Assembly: GCA_000808095.1 (NCBI GenBank) | Contig: CP009910.1 | Span: 124,001-188,000 of the forward strand | Length of the DNA stretch: 64,000 nt | Source: Borreliella chilensis | GTDB taxonomy: Bacteria; Spirochaetota; Spirochaetia; Borreliales; Borreliaceae | Direction: 5' to 3' | In this document: in pieces, positions 38,148-46,594 of the stretch | Numbering within the stretch: position 1 is the first letter of the stretch | Layout: each line of letters begins with the position of its first letter | Notes under the pieces: generated by a model | The model's database searches: none | What the model was told of the DNA's origin: nothing | What the model saw: only the letters and a program-made list of their open reading frames with translations | Position numbers and translations under genes: made by a program

Positions 38148-39896
38148 CTATTTTTTTTGTATCCTATCACCAAATTTGACCCATGCTTCATCTTGTTCTT
38201 TTTTTGTATAATTTTTATTAACTGCTTGCTTAGATGTTGCATCTTTTTTAGGAAAAGAATTTCTAACTTGCTCTTTTATCTCCTCTCTTTGCCTCCTAAT
38301 TTTTTCCAACTGTCTTTTAACCCTTTCGTTTGGATCAAAAAGCCCACTTCCACTTTTATTTAAGCCAGCTCTAAAATCCAATCTAGATAAAGCTTCTTTA
38401 TAGCTTTGATGCTTGCCTGTTAAAAACAAAACAATTCTTTTAAACAAACTTAAATCTTTATAAGCAGCATTCAAAAGCGAATACAAATCAAGTTTATATA
38501 TTTTATATAAAGGTAGAAGTTCATTACTGTTTTTAAAATATTTTGCCGCCTCAACCTTAATCAAATCTTTAAGATGAACCTGAACACTTTGTGTTTTATA
38601 AATTCTTCTGTAATGAGAAACAATAAGATCGAGAAATTTAACTTTATTTTTTAAACAATATTCATTCATAGTATACCCAGATACTAATCTATTGAGAACT
38701 TCTTCTAAGCCTTCTTCTGTAAAAATAGCAGAAGGATCATCTCCAAAACTAAGAATTTTAAATATACTAACCCTTAATTCACTATTAAGAAATTGCAAAA
38801 CCTTCTCATACTCTTCTAGAAAAAACTCATATGCAAAAGGTTTGTATAAATGAAAATTTTCTTTTACTTGAAATATTTTTGGCAAAATATCGTGAATTTT
38901 AGATTCAAAAAAATACATATTAGCAACTAATAAAAAATTTTCAGGATCACTAAGGTCTTCAGAGTAAACTTTTAGAATGCTAAAAAACTCCTCTGTATTA
39001 ATTGGTCCCTTTTTAAACTCTAATGTCTTTTCAATTGCTTTTAAAGATTCATCAATTTTAATAGCTTCTACAGCTTTAAGCTCTTCTAAGTTTTTTTCAT
39101 TTTTAATAAAAAGATTAAGAAAATCCAAAAAAACAAAATAATTTTTTGAAAAAGTGATTCCTTTCTTAGCAAGAACTTCCTCCTTAATTTCAATCATGCC
39201 AGAGAGAATCTTGGAAATAGCTCCAATAATATTCTTACCCTCTTCTAAAGCTCTCTCATAATCACTAAGTTTTAATCCTTTTACTCTAACGAAAACATCT
39301 TTTACAATATTATTAGAAGCAATATTGAAAAATATTTTTTTAACAAACTCAACAAAATATAAAGCCTTGCCCGACGGAATTATCAATGATTTCCAAACCA
39401 ATATTTCTTTTAATTGTGATTTTGTTTCAAAAAACTTATGGTTAATATCCGAATCTGCAATAGTTACAAACTCATTCTGGAAAACCAATAAACTAGATTC
39501 TACGTTCTTAAGGGTAAGCAAAGAACTAAAAAGCTCTATTCCTATATAAGTTTTCAAAAATAAATCGTCAATAGAATAATAATAAAAATCATAACTGGCC
39601 TCATCGGTCAAAATTATACTATCTGGTAAAAATTCTCCATCTGTTGCTATTTTATTAGTAATTATTCCTCTTTTAACTTCATAAAGTTTACGAAATAAAA
39701 AATCAAGCTCACCTTTTAAACCCCGTATTTTAACAGAATACTCTTCTATAAAGGAAGAGTATTCTATAACACCCTTTTTATAAGCCAAAATCGTTTTCAA
39801 AATTGATTTTTGGGTATCAGAAGATATTCCTAATTGAGAAATCAAAATATCTATTTCTTTGTTGCTCATATAAAAAATTTCTGGTAATTTTTTCAT
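38148..39896 (-). CDS. Cytoplasmic protein of unknown function
   Basis: 582 residues with no signal peptide or membrane segment. The sequence is strongly helical throughout. A hydrophobic stretch near 155-190 is too broken for a helix in the membrane. The last ~60 residues are highly charged (NERVKRQLEKIRRQREEIKEQ...) and probably a coiled coil. No catalytic motif or known domain is recognised. AAGGAACA lies before the ATG. It is downstream of a minus-strand group with the exchanger and putative glycosidase but separated from them by 79 bases. Confidence 0.75.
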   Translation of the reverse strand: MKKLPEIFYMSNKEIDILISQLGISSDTQKSILKTILAYKKGVIEYSSFIEEYSVKIRGLKGELDFLFRKLYEVKRGIITNKIATDGEFLPDSIILTDEASYDFYYYSIDDLFLKTYIGIELFSSLLTLKNVESSLLVFQNEFVTIADSDINHKFFETKSQLKEILVWKSLIIPSGKALYFVEFVKKIFFNIASNNIVKDVFVRVKGLKLSDYERALEEGKNIIGAISKILSGMIEIKEEVLAKKGITFSKNYFVFLDFLNLFIKNEKNLEELKAVEAIKIDESLKAIEKTLEFKKGPINTEEFFSILKVYSEDLSDPENFLLVANMYFFESKIHDILPKIFQVKENFHLYKPFAYEFFLEEYEKVLQFLNSELRVSIFKILSFGDDPSAIFTEEGLEEVLNRLVSGYTMNEYCLKNKVKFLDLIVSHYRRIYKTQSVQVHLKDLIKVEAAKYFKNSNELLPLYKIYKLDLYSLLNAAYKDLSLFKRIVLFLTGKHQSYKEALSRLDFRAGLNKSGSGLFDPNERVKRQLEKIRRQREEIKEQVRNSFPKKDATSKQAVNKNYTKKEQDEAWVKFGDRIQKK

Positions 39897-39975
39897 ATTG
39901 TTCCTTATATTACATTAAAATAATAAAGCATATTACATAAAAATATATTAACAACCTAAAATTAAGATCACATAA

Positions 39976-40962
39976 TCAATAAAAGTTAAATAACATTAAA
40001 TTATATAAAATATATAAAAACAAAAAAATTGAAGAAATGCCTCTGCTGAAAACCCCTTTAAATTTAACCACTAAGAATAAAACTAAAGTTACAAATACCA
40101 TTATACTAAAATCTAAAATATAAATATCTTTTAGTAAAATGGGTTTAAAAAAACTACTACTAGCCAAAATAAATCCGATATTAAAAATATTGCTGCCGAT
40201 AATGTTTCCAAATGCAATATCTGATTCTTTTCTAATTATCGCAAAAAAAGACACAACAAGTTCGGGCACACTTGTTCCAAAAGCTACAACTATAATTCCA
40301 ATTAACTTTTCACTAACATTAAAAACATTATTAGCAACATAAATAGCTCCATCCACTAATAATTTCGATCCCAAATATAAAAAATACATGCTAATAAGAA
40401 AACTTAACGCATTTAAAAATATTAAACTTAAACTTTGATTTAAATTGCCTGTACCTTCTTGAAAAGAATTCTCCAAACCACCATACATTTTTTCTTCTTT
40501 ATAAAATAGCAAAAGATAGGACAAAAACAAAATAAAGATACTCAATGAACTAAAACGATTATAAGGAGTTGCAAAAAAAGAGTAAGATCTAAAATCAAAT
40601 GAAAGCAATAAAAGAAGAAACATTAATAAAAATAGAAACATAAAAGAAAGCTTGAGTCTTTTAAAATCTGCCTTAATCCTTAAAAAAAATCCTGCTAAAG
40701 GTAGCGCAAGTAACATATTAATAATATTGCTGCCAATAACATTAGAAACAACAATTTCATTTTTACCCTTAAAAGCCGCCACCAAACTTGTAAAAAGCTC
40801 TGGTGCGCTTGTTGAAAAAGACACTATTGTAACCCCTATTAAAAGCGTTGGAACTTTTAAATAAGTAGCAATACTAACTGAACTTTTTAAAAGCAAATCG
40901 CCACCAAGATACAATAAAAAAATACCAAAGCCCACATAAAAAAAATGAATAAAATGTTCCAA
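39976..40962 (-). CDS. Sodium/calcium-type cation exchanger
   Basis: 328 residues with about 10 membrane segments. The two CaCA repeats are clear: SFSTSAPELFTSLVAAF with NVIGSNIINM (about 50-85) and AFGTSVPELVVSFFAI with NIIGSNIFNIGF (about 225-265). The paired acidic residues in PEL bind the ion. It probably exchanges Na+ or H+ for Ca2+ across the inner membrane. The start is a TTG supported by AGGAG 6 bases upstream. It begins 23 bases after the preceding glycosidase-like gene and may share its transcript. Confidence 0.92.
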   Translation of the reverse strand: MEHFIHFFYVGFGIFLLYLGGDLLLKSSVSIATYLKVPTLLIGVTIVSFSTSAPELFTSLVAAFKGKNEIVVSNVIGSNIINMLLALPLAGFFLRIKADFKRLKLSFMFLFLLMFLLLLLSFDFRSYSFFATPYNRFSSLSIFILFLSYLLLFYKEEKMYGGLENSFQEGTGNLNQSLSLIFLNALSFLISMYFLYLGSKLLVDGAIYVANNVFNVSEKLIGIIVVAFGTSVPELVVSFFAIIRKESDIAFGNIIGSNIFNIGFILASSSFFKPILLKDIYILDFSIMVFVTLVLFLVVKFKGVFSRGISSIFLFLYILYNLMLFNFY

Positions 40963-40985
40963 ATGAATCTCCTTTATAAAAAAAA

Positions 40986-42854
40986 TTAAAAAGAATCTAA
41001 ATATTCTCTTAAACTGCCTTTAACCATATAATAAACATTAGATGCGTTCCAAAGACTAAAGCCACTGCCAAATGACTCTTTAACCCCTTTAAGCTGAGAC
41101 TTTAAATACTGCAAATAAACCACATCATCTACAAACCTTTCTCTTCCTAACAAAAAAGCTTGAACATAAGGCCTAATCACAACTCCATCTAAAGAAAACA
41201 CAAATGCTCTATCGCTACCCTCTTTATAAATTTTATAAGCTCTTTTTGTATAATAAGAATCACTTGGCAAAAAATCATTAGTATAGTGCGAAGGATAAAA
41301 CATAGGAGATATAACGTCAACATAATCTGATAACATTGCAATATTTTGTCCAATACTATTAGTAGGAAACCAACCATTATATCCATAAATATCAACAGAA
41401 ATAGGAACATATAGCTGTTCTCTTGCCATAATCAAAAAAGATTCAAGAGCATCAACAGGTCGCATAGCATACTTACTAATTCTTGAGGTTGCAAGCGATA
41501 CAGGCCCATCTGATGGAAATCTAATGTAATCAAATTGTATCTCATTAACTCCAAAAGATTGTATTTCTTTTGCAATAGAAATATTATACTCCCAAGTAGC
41601 AGGAGAAAAAATATCTACCCAATGCTCTGCTTGCACATATTTCACAAGGCCATTAGCATCAATTTTTTTAATTAAATGCGCCCAAGGTTTACCTGTCCTT
41701 TTGTTCCAAAGAGCATGTTGAAAATTATTATAATAATATAATTTTGCATCTTTAAATACAACACACCTTGCAATAACATAAATCCCAAGCTCTCTAGCTT
41801 TTTTAAGAATGTAAGAAACATCAATCAAGTTTTTAACAGATCCCAACTTATTAGGTAAAGAAAGTCTACTAGAATAAGTTAAACTACCATTGTCATCTTT
41901 AAAATCAATTACAACAGCATTCATGCCTGAATCTTTAATAAATTTCAATTTTTCATCAACTGCCTTGTTATTACGCAATGTATATGCTGTTAAATAAATA
42001 GACCCTTTATTTTTAGCAAGTTGCATCCTTTGTGATTTTTCAATAAAATTCTCATCTTGCAAAGATAATTTTCCAATAAATACCCATTGACCATTAAAAT
42101 AAGAATAAAAATGATTATCATATGTTCTCACTAAAATTTTTTCCACATTCTTGCTAGATAAATCCAAAATACGTACTATTTGCTTTTTAAAAGGAAATGA
42201 AATTTTCTTAATAAATCCAATTTTATGACTAATTAAAAAAATATCTCCATAAATTCCAGGAGAAAAATATAAATTATTTACCTCTTCTTTTGAAAACTCA
42301 ACAGCACTAATAATGTCATAATATCCTGCACCCAAATAAACCTGAGGAATTAAATGATTTAAATTTTTAAAACTAACAGCCCCATTAATACTAAGATAAA
42401 TCCCATGAATAGCGGTTCCAATAGCAATACGCTTATCATCTCCTTGAGAAAATGCACTTGATGTAATATATGCATTACTATTAAATTTATCAGTTCCCAC
42501 CAATCTTCTAAAATTTTTCGAATAATCGTAAGAAACATAAAGATTACTACTTGTAGTTAACAATAAGCTTGAAGAATAAACATCCTCATAAATAGAAGTA
42601 ATTCGACCAGGAGTAAGCTTATTAAAAGGGTAAACCCATCTGGAATCTATCCCACTAACTTGAACTTTAGTTATTCTTCCATTAATATTTTTACTAAGAA
42701 ATCCCTTGTGGACAAAAAACAAACTATATTTTTTAAAAAACTCCTCATCAGTTAATGAATATAGATTAAAAACCTTAAAAGAATAAAAGAAGAAAGTAAC
42801 TACCCAACAGAGAAAAATCTTCATATACATTAATATATGATACTTGCAAATCAA
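40986..42854 (-). CDS. Exported putative glycoside hydrolase (DUF4015-type barrel)
   Basis: 622 residues. A hydrophobic N-terminus (best signal peptide if Met11 is the start) precedes ~270 beta-rich residues and then a TIM-barrel-like domain (about 285-620): GSIYLTAYTLRN, MNAVVIDFKDDNGSLTYSS, GIYVIARCVVFKD, NEIQFDYIRFPSDG and VDVISPMFYPSHY. These match the PF13200-type putative glycosidases, with candidate acids in the DF-D and QFDYIRF motifs. The substrate is unknown; peptidoglycan or host glycans are possible. No ribosome site marks the start: ATGs at residues 1, 9 and 11 all lack one. Confidence 0.8.
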   Translation of the reverse strand: MICKYHILMYMKIFLCWVVTFFFYSFKVFNLYSLTDEEFFKKYSLFFVHKGFLSKNINGRITKVQVSGIDSRWVYPFNKLTPGRITSIYEDVYSSSLLLTTSSNLYVSYDYSKNFRRLVGTDKFNSNAYITSSAFSQGDDKRIAIGTAIHGIYLSINGAVSFKNLNHLIPQVYLGAGYYDIISAVEFSKEEVNNLYFSPGIYGDIFLISHKIGFIKKISFPFKKQIVRILDLSSKNVEKILVRTYDNHFYSYFNGQWVFIGKLSLQDENFIEKSQRMQLAKNKGSIYLTAYTLRNNKAVDEKLKFIKDSGMNAVVIDFKDDNGSLTYSSRLSLPNKLGSVKNLIDVSYILKKARELGIYVIARCVVFKDAKLYYYNNFQHALWNKRTGKPWAHLIKKIDANGLVKYVQAEHWVDIFSPATWEYNISIAKEIQSFGVNEIQFDYIRFPSDGPVSLATSRISKYAMRPVDALESFLIMAREQLYVPISVDIYGYNGWFPTNSIGQNIAMLSDYVDVISPMFYPSHYTNDFLPSDSYYTKRAYKIYKEGSDRAFVFSLDGVVIRPYVQAFLLGRERFVDDVVYLQYLKSQLKGVKESFGSGFSLWNASNVYYMVKGSLREYLDSF

Positions 42855-42886
42855 AAAATATCAAATAACAATAATTTTTATTTGAT
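42852..42886 (-). terminator. Hairpin terminator after malQ
   Basis: On the minus strand ATCAAATAA and TTATTTGAT form a perfect 9-base stem around a 9-base loop, followed by ATTTTTTG. The stem is AT-rich. It lies at the end of the 97-base gap between malQ and the glycosidase-like gene. Confidence 0.45.
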
Positions 42887-42951
42887 TAATTAAACTTTAA
42901 TTAAATTGATCAATATTTAAAACTTATAACAAATTTCAATTTAAAAAAATA

Positions 42952-44469
42952 TTAAGCTCTTCCATAAAGCCTTGTAATAAAACTTATATTTTTACTCAAA
43001 GTAGCATCCAAATCGCTTTCCAATAATCTAAAAATCCAATTATTTAAAGCACTCTTTGAAGTATCTGCCCTAAATTCACTTCCCAAATCAATATAATCTT
43101 GCATTGGCACTATTACATTATCAGAAACACTGCTCATAGAACCTCTTATCATGCCCCAAACAACAAAATCTTCATTTGTATTTAAATAATCAAAAATATA
43201 CTTTTTATGCAAATCATCTAAAGAATCGATAAATGTACGTATTGTATCATTATCACCAATTCCTGTGTAAACTATGCAATTTTTAATATAATTATGAGGA
43301 AGATTCTGATTGCCTGAATCAAAGTCAAAGGCAAACTTCATTATTTTCATTCCTGGAAAATTAAAAAAATCTCTTAATCTTGAAACATCTTCAAGATCAT
43401 TTTCAAAATCTTCAACCCAAATTTTTAAATCTTTAATTTCATTTAAAAGAAAATTAAAAAAATCTCGTCCCGGTGACTTTACCCACAAGCCATTAAAAGC
43501 ATAAGGCTCATCAACACTAACTTCCCAGGTAGAAACAAAACCTCTGAAATGGTCAATTTTAATTATATCCACATACTTTCTTAAAAACCCAATCCTTTTT
43601 ATCCACCATTCATATTTAACTTTCTTTAAAACATTCCAGCTATAAGCCGGACTATCCCAAACTTGATCTTGTTCTAAAAAATAATCTGGTGAAATTCCTG
43701 CAACCTTATCTTTGCTTGCATCAAATCTTAACTTAAAATATTTCTGATGTGCCCAAACATCAGCAGAATCATATGCTATAAAAAGAGGCACATTCATAAC
43801 TAGCTCAATCCCTTTATCATTTGCATAGCGCTTTAAAGCTTGAAGCTGTGAAAAAAAGAAATACTGCAGCACTTCTTGCACTTTAATCTCTTTTGAAAGG
43901 ATATTCCTCAATTTAAACAAGTCTTTTTCATTTCTCTTAAGAATTCCTCTGTCAAAAAGAATATTAAATGCATCCTTTGATCCTTTAGAAAAATATTCTT
44001 TGAATGCAACAAAACTTGCAAAATCTAAAAGCCAATAAGAAGAACTTTTTTTGAATTTTTCAAAGCTTCTAATCTCATCAACTGAAGCTCTATTAATAAA
44101 ATTTAAAGCAGCTTCTTTGAGAAATTTATCTTTCAAATTGATTTTTTTTAAATCAGAATATCTGGTTTCATTTTCTTTTAAAAGAGTCAAATCTGAATCT
44201 ATAAATTTATCAAGAGCTTCTAAATCAATATAATAAACATTACCAGCAAAAGCCGAAAAAATTGAATAAGGAAATTTTGTAAAATCAGAAGGAGAATACG
44301 CAAACATTTGCCAATAACTTTGCGAAGAAGAAAACAAAAAATCTATAAATTTATAAGCCCCTTTACCCAAATCTCCAATGCCATATTTAGATGGCAAAGA
44401 ACCGATGTTAAGTAAAATACCGCTTTTTCTTTTTAAATTTAAATTAATTCTTATTTTTTTATGTTTCAT
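42952..44469 (-). CDS. malQ: 4-alpha-glucanotransferase (amylomaltase)
   Basis: 505 residues from the ATG at 44469, which follows AGGAG by 7 bases. A longer opening to 44553 would run through the promoter region. Family segments are SLPSKYGIGDLGKGAYKFIDFL, GIELVMNVPLFIAYDSADVWAH, IIKIDHFRGFVSTWEV (catalytic Asp), and the WVEDFEND and YTGIGDNDT regions (catalytic Glu/Asp). It transfers alpha-1,4-glucan segments and releases glucose from maltodextrins. A TATAAT lies near 44520 on the minus strand. Confidence 0.95.
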   Translation of the reverse strand: MKHKKIRINLNLKRKSGILLNIGSLPSKYGIGDLGKGAYKFIDFLFSSSQSYWQMFAYSPSDFTKFPYSIFSAFAGNVYYIDLEALDKFIDSDLTLLKENETRYSDLKKINLKDKFLKEAALNFINRASVDEIRSFEKFKKSSSYWLLDFASFVAFKEYFSKGSKDAFNILFDRGILKRNEKDLFKLRNILSKEIKVQEVLQYFFFSQLQALKRYANDKGIELVMNVPLFIAYDSADVWAHQKYFKLRFDASKDKVAGISPDYFLEQDQVWDSPAYSWNVLKKVKYEWWIKRIGFLRKYVDIIKIDHFRGFVSTWEVSVDEPYAFNGLWVKSPGRDFFNFLLNEIKDLKIWVEDFENDLEDVSRLRDFFNFPGMKIMKFAFDFDSGNQNLPHNYIKNCIVYTGIGDNDTIRTFIDSLDDLHKKYIFDYLNTNEDFVVWGMIRGSMSSVSDNVIVPMQDYIDLGSEFRADTSKSALNNWIFRLLESDLDATLSKNISFITRLYGRA

Positions 44470-44611
44470 ATAAAATCTCCTATTAATTAATAATTTAAAA
44501 TAATTATCCGCTGTGCTATAAATTATAATCAATATCAGATCAGAACAAAACATTAAATAACGATTTTAAGAAAAATTTAGAAATTAAATACTTTTATGAT
44601 AAAATCTATTA

Positions 44612-45772
44612 ATGGGTGCTAAAGCCGCTATACTATTGTTTTTAGTTCAAAACTTAGCTTTGTCTTCTGAAGTCTTTGAATTCAAATATATCAAAGGAGC
44701 AAAGTTTAGATTAGAAGGTAAAGACAATCAAAAAATATATTTCAACGGCTATTATAACTCAAGTTCTACAACTAATATTCAAATTTCAAGCGAAATAAAA
44801 GATACAAAAGAAAAATTTGCAAACATTAAAGCTTTTTTTAGAATCTTGAAAAGAGAAAATATTAATGAACCCTACCTACTAAACGAAGAATTTGAAGAAA
44901 CTTTCAGCGTAAATAAACAAGGGGAATATAAAATACGCTCAAATCAAAAAAGACCTTCTGTCAGAGGCATTCCAAGATTTCCAAAAACACCAATCAAAAT
45001 AAATGAAAAATGGACATATCCCGCAGAAGAATATATAGAAGCATCAAAAATAGACAGTAGCATAAAAGATTTCATTGTAAAATTTAATGTTGACTACGAA
45101 TATAAAGGAAAAGAAGAGTATAATGGCAAATATTACGACATAATTTTTTCGAATTATGAATCACATTACAATATAAAAAACATCTCTTTCCATCAAAAAG
45201 TCAATCAAAAAATTTATTTTGACAATGAACTTGGCAATACATATAAATACAATGATGAATATGTATTTGAAATAAAGCACAACAATAATAAGCATTTTAA
45301 AATGATTGGAAATTCTCTTGGAAGAGTAATTTCGATTGAACTTCCTAATGATAATTCAATTGAAACTGAAGTTGAAAATTATATCCAAGAAAAAAAAATA
45401 AAATCCATTGATGTTGAAAAAAATAATAAAGGCATTAATTTAAGCCTCGATATTGAATTTTATCCTGACTCATTCCAAATACTACAAAAAGAATATAAAA
45501 AGCTTGACCTTATAGCCAAACTTATTGAAAAATTTAAAGAAAATAACATCCTAATAGAAGGACACACTGAACAATTTGGATTAGAAGAAGAGATGCACGA
45601 GCTCTCTGAAAAAAGAGCTCGTGCAATTGGAAATTATTTGATAAAAATGAAAGTAAAAAACAAAGATCAAATACTATTTAAGGGTTGGGGATCTCAAAAG
45701 CCAAAATATCCAAAATCATCCCCATTAGCGGCAAAAAATAGACGAGTAGAAATTACAATATTAAATAACTAA
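44612..45772 (+). CDS. OmpA-domain envelope protein
   Basis: 386 residues. A signal peptide (about 1-18, LLFLVQNLALS) precedes a ~240-residue beta-rich domain and a C-terminal OmpA domain (about 275-386) with the peptidoglycan-binding pattern LIEGHTEQFG...LSEKRARAIGNYLI...GWGSQKP...NRRVEI. It resembles the treponemal Tp50/Tp57-type proteins and should tie an outer envelope component to the wall. No ribosome site is seen before the ATG. It is convergent with dksA (11-base gap). Confidence 0.88.
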   Translation: MGAKAAILLFLVQNLALSSEVFEFKYIKGAKFRLEGKDNQKIYFNGYYNSSSTTNIQISSEIKDTKEKFANIKAFFRILKRENINEPYLLNEEFEETFSVNKQGEYKIRSNQKRPSVRGIPRFPKTPIKINEKWTYPAEEYIEASKIDSSIKDFIVKFNVDYEYKGKEEYNGKYYDIIFSNYESHYNIKNISFHQKVNQKIYFDNELGNTYKYNDEYVFEIKHNNNKHFKMIGNSLGRVISIELPNDNSIETEVENYIQEKKIKSIDVEKNNKGINLSLDIEFYPDSFQILQKEYKKLDLIAKLIEKFKENNILIEGHTEQFGLEEEMHELSEKRARAIGNYLIKMKVKNKDQILFKGWGSQKPKYPKSSPLAAKNRRVEITILNN

Positions 45773-45783
45773 CTTAAGATATG

Positions 45784-46161
45784 TTATCTTTTACTCTTTT
45801 TTTCTTTTTTTGTCTGACAGCTAATACATAAAAACGCATACGGAATTGCTAAAAGTCTCTCTCTAGCGATCTCTTTTTCACAAGCTAAGCACCTACCATA
45901 AGAATTTTGAGAAATTCTATAAAGAGCTTGATTTATTAAATTCAACTTTCTCTTTTCAACAAAACCTAAAGCTTCAAGATTATTCCCATCCATATTATCA
46001 AAAGCAATATCAACAACATCTTTGGGATACATATCATTATTAATTATTTCTTTCTTGCTATTTTCTACAGATTTAATAGAATCTAATATCTCTCTTTTTT
46101 CGTCTGAAAGAAACTTTTTTATCTCCTCAATAAACTCATGCTCAGAGTTAACTTTTTGCAT
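45784..46161 (-). CDS. dksA: DksA/TraR-family RNA polymerase regulator
   Basis: 125 residues. An N-terminal helical coil is followed by the acid-tip region (VDIAFDNMDG) and a four-Cys zinc finger, CLACEKEIARERLLAIPYAFLCISC. The family binds the RNA polymerase secondary channel and works with (p)ppGpp in the stringent response. GGGAGG precedes the ATG, and a near-consensus promoter lies 42 bases upstream. It is divergent from infA, linking stress control and translation initiation at one promoter region. Confidence 0.93.
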   Translation of the reverse strand: MQKVNSEHEFIEEIKKFLSDEKREILDSIKSVENSKKEIINNDMYPKDVVDIAFDNMDGNNLEALGFVEKRKLNLINQALYRISQNSYGRCLACEKEIARERLLAIPYAFLCISCQTKKEKKSKR

Positions 46162-46202
46162 GATACCTCCCTATAAATTACATTTTTAAAAAACTTCGTG
46201 TA

Positions 46203-46231
46203 ATTATATACACAATTTCTTATAATGTAAA
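46203..46231 (-). promoter_or_regulatory. Near-consensus promoter of dksA
   Basis: Minus strand: -35 TTTACA (46231-46226), 17-base spacer, -10 TATAAT (46208-46203). The leader would be about 35 bases. Confidence 0.65.
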
Positions 46232-46265
46232 TAAAAAATAATACTTTTATTCTTAAAAAGAAGAA

Positions 46266-46294
46266 TTGAAATGATATGTTTAATCATGTAAAAT
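46266..46294 (+). promoter_or_regulatory. Near-consensus promoter of infA
   Basis: TTGAAA (46266-46271), 17-base spacer, TAAAAT (46289-46294). The leader to the TTG start would be about 25 bases. Confidence 0.65.
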
Positions 46295-46325
46295 TTATCC
46301 TATTAGAGAAAATGTGGAGGTTGTC

Positions 46326-46547
46326 TTGAATATTAAAGAAGAAGCTATTGAAACTGAAGGTATTGTAAAAGAATCCCTTCCAAATACTATGTTCAGAGTA
46401 GAACTTAAAAACAAGCATATTGTACTTGCCCATCTATCCGGCAAGATGAGAAAACATTTCATAAAAATAGTTCCCGGTGATAAAGTAAAAGTTGAACTAT
46501 CTCCTTATGATCTTACAAAAGGTAGAATAGTATATAGAGAAAAGTAA
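46326..46547 (+). CDS. infA: Translation initiation factor IF-1, TTG start
   Basis: 73 residues from the TTG at 46326, giving (M)[15 protein letters not shown], which lines up with the usual IF-1 N-terminus and length. GGAGG lies 5 bases upstream. An in-frame GTG at 46314 would add four residues but sits on the ribosome site itself. The S1-type OB fold is intact ([50 protein letters not shown]). IF-1 occupies the ribosomal A site during initiation. An ATG at 46312 opens a five-codon out-of-frame reading frame that ends over the TTG. Confidence 0.95.
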
Positions 46548-46594
46548 AGTTAAATTATTTTTAAAAAATTTGCAAATAATGTAATTATTTATTT

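Noticed and set aside
44470..44553. Upstream extension of malQ
   Set aside because: It would place the start before a TATAAT-containing promoter region; AGGAG fits the ATG at 44469.
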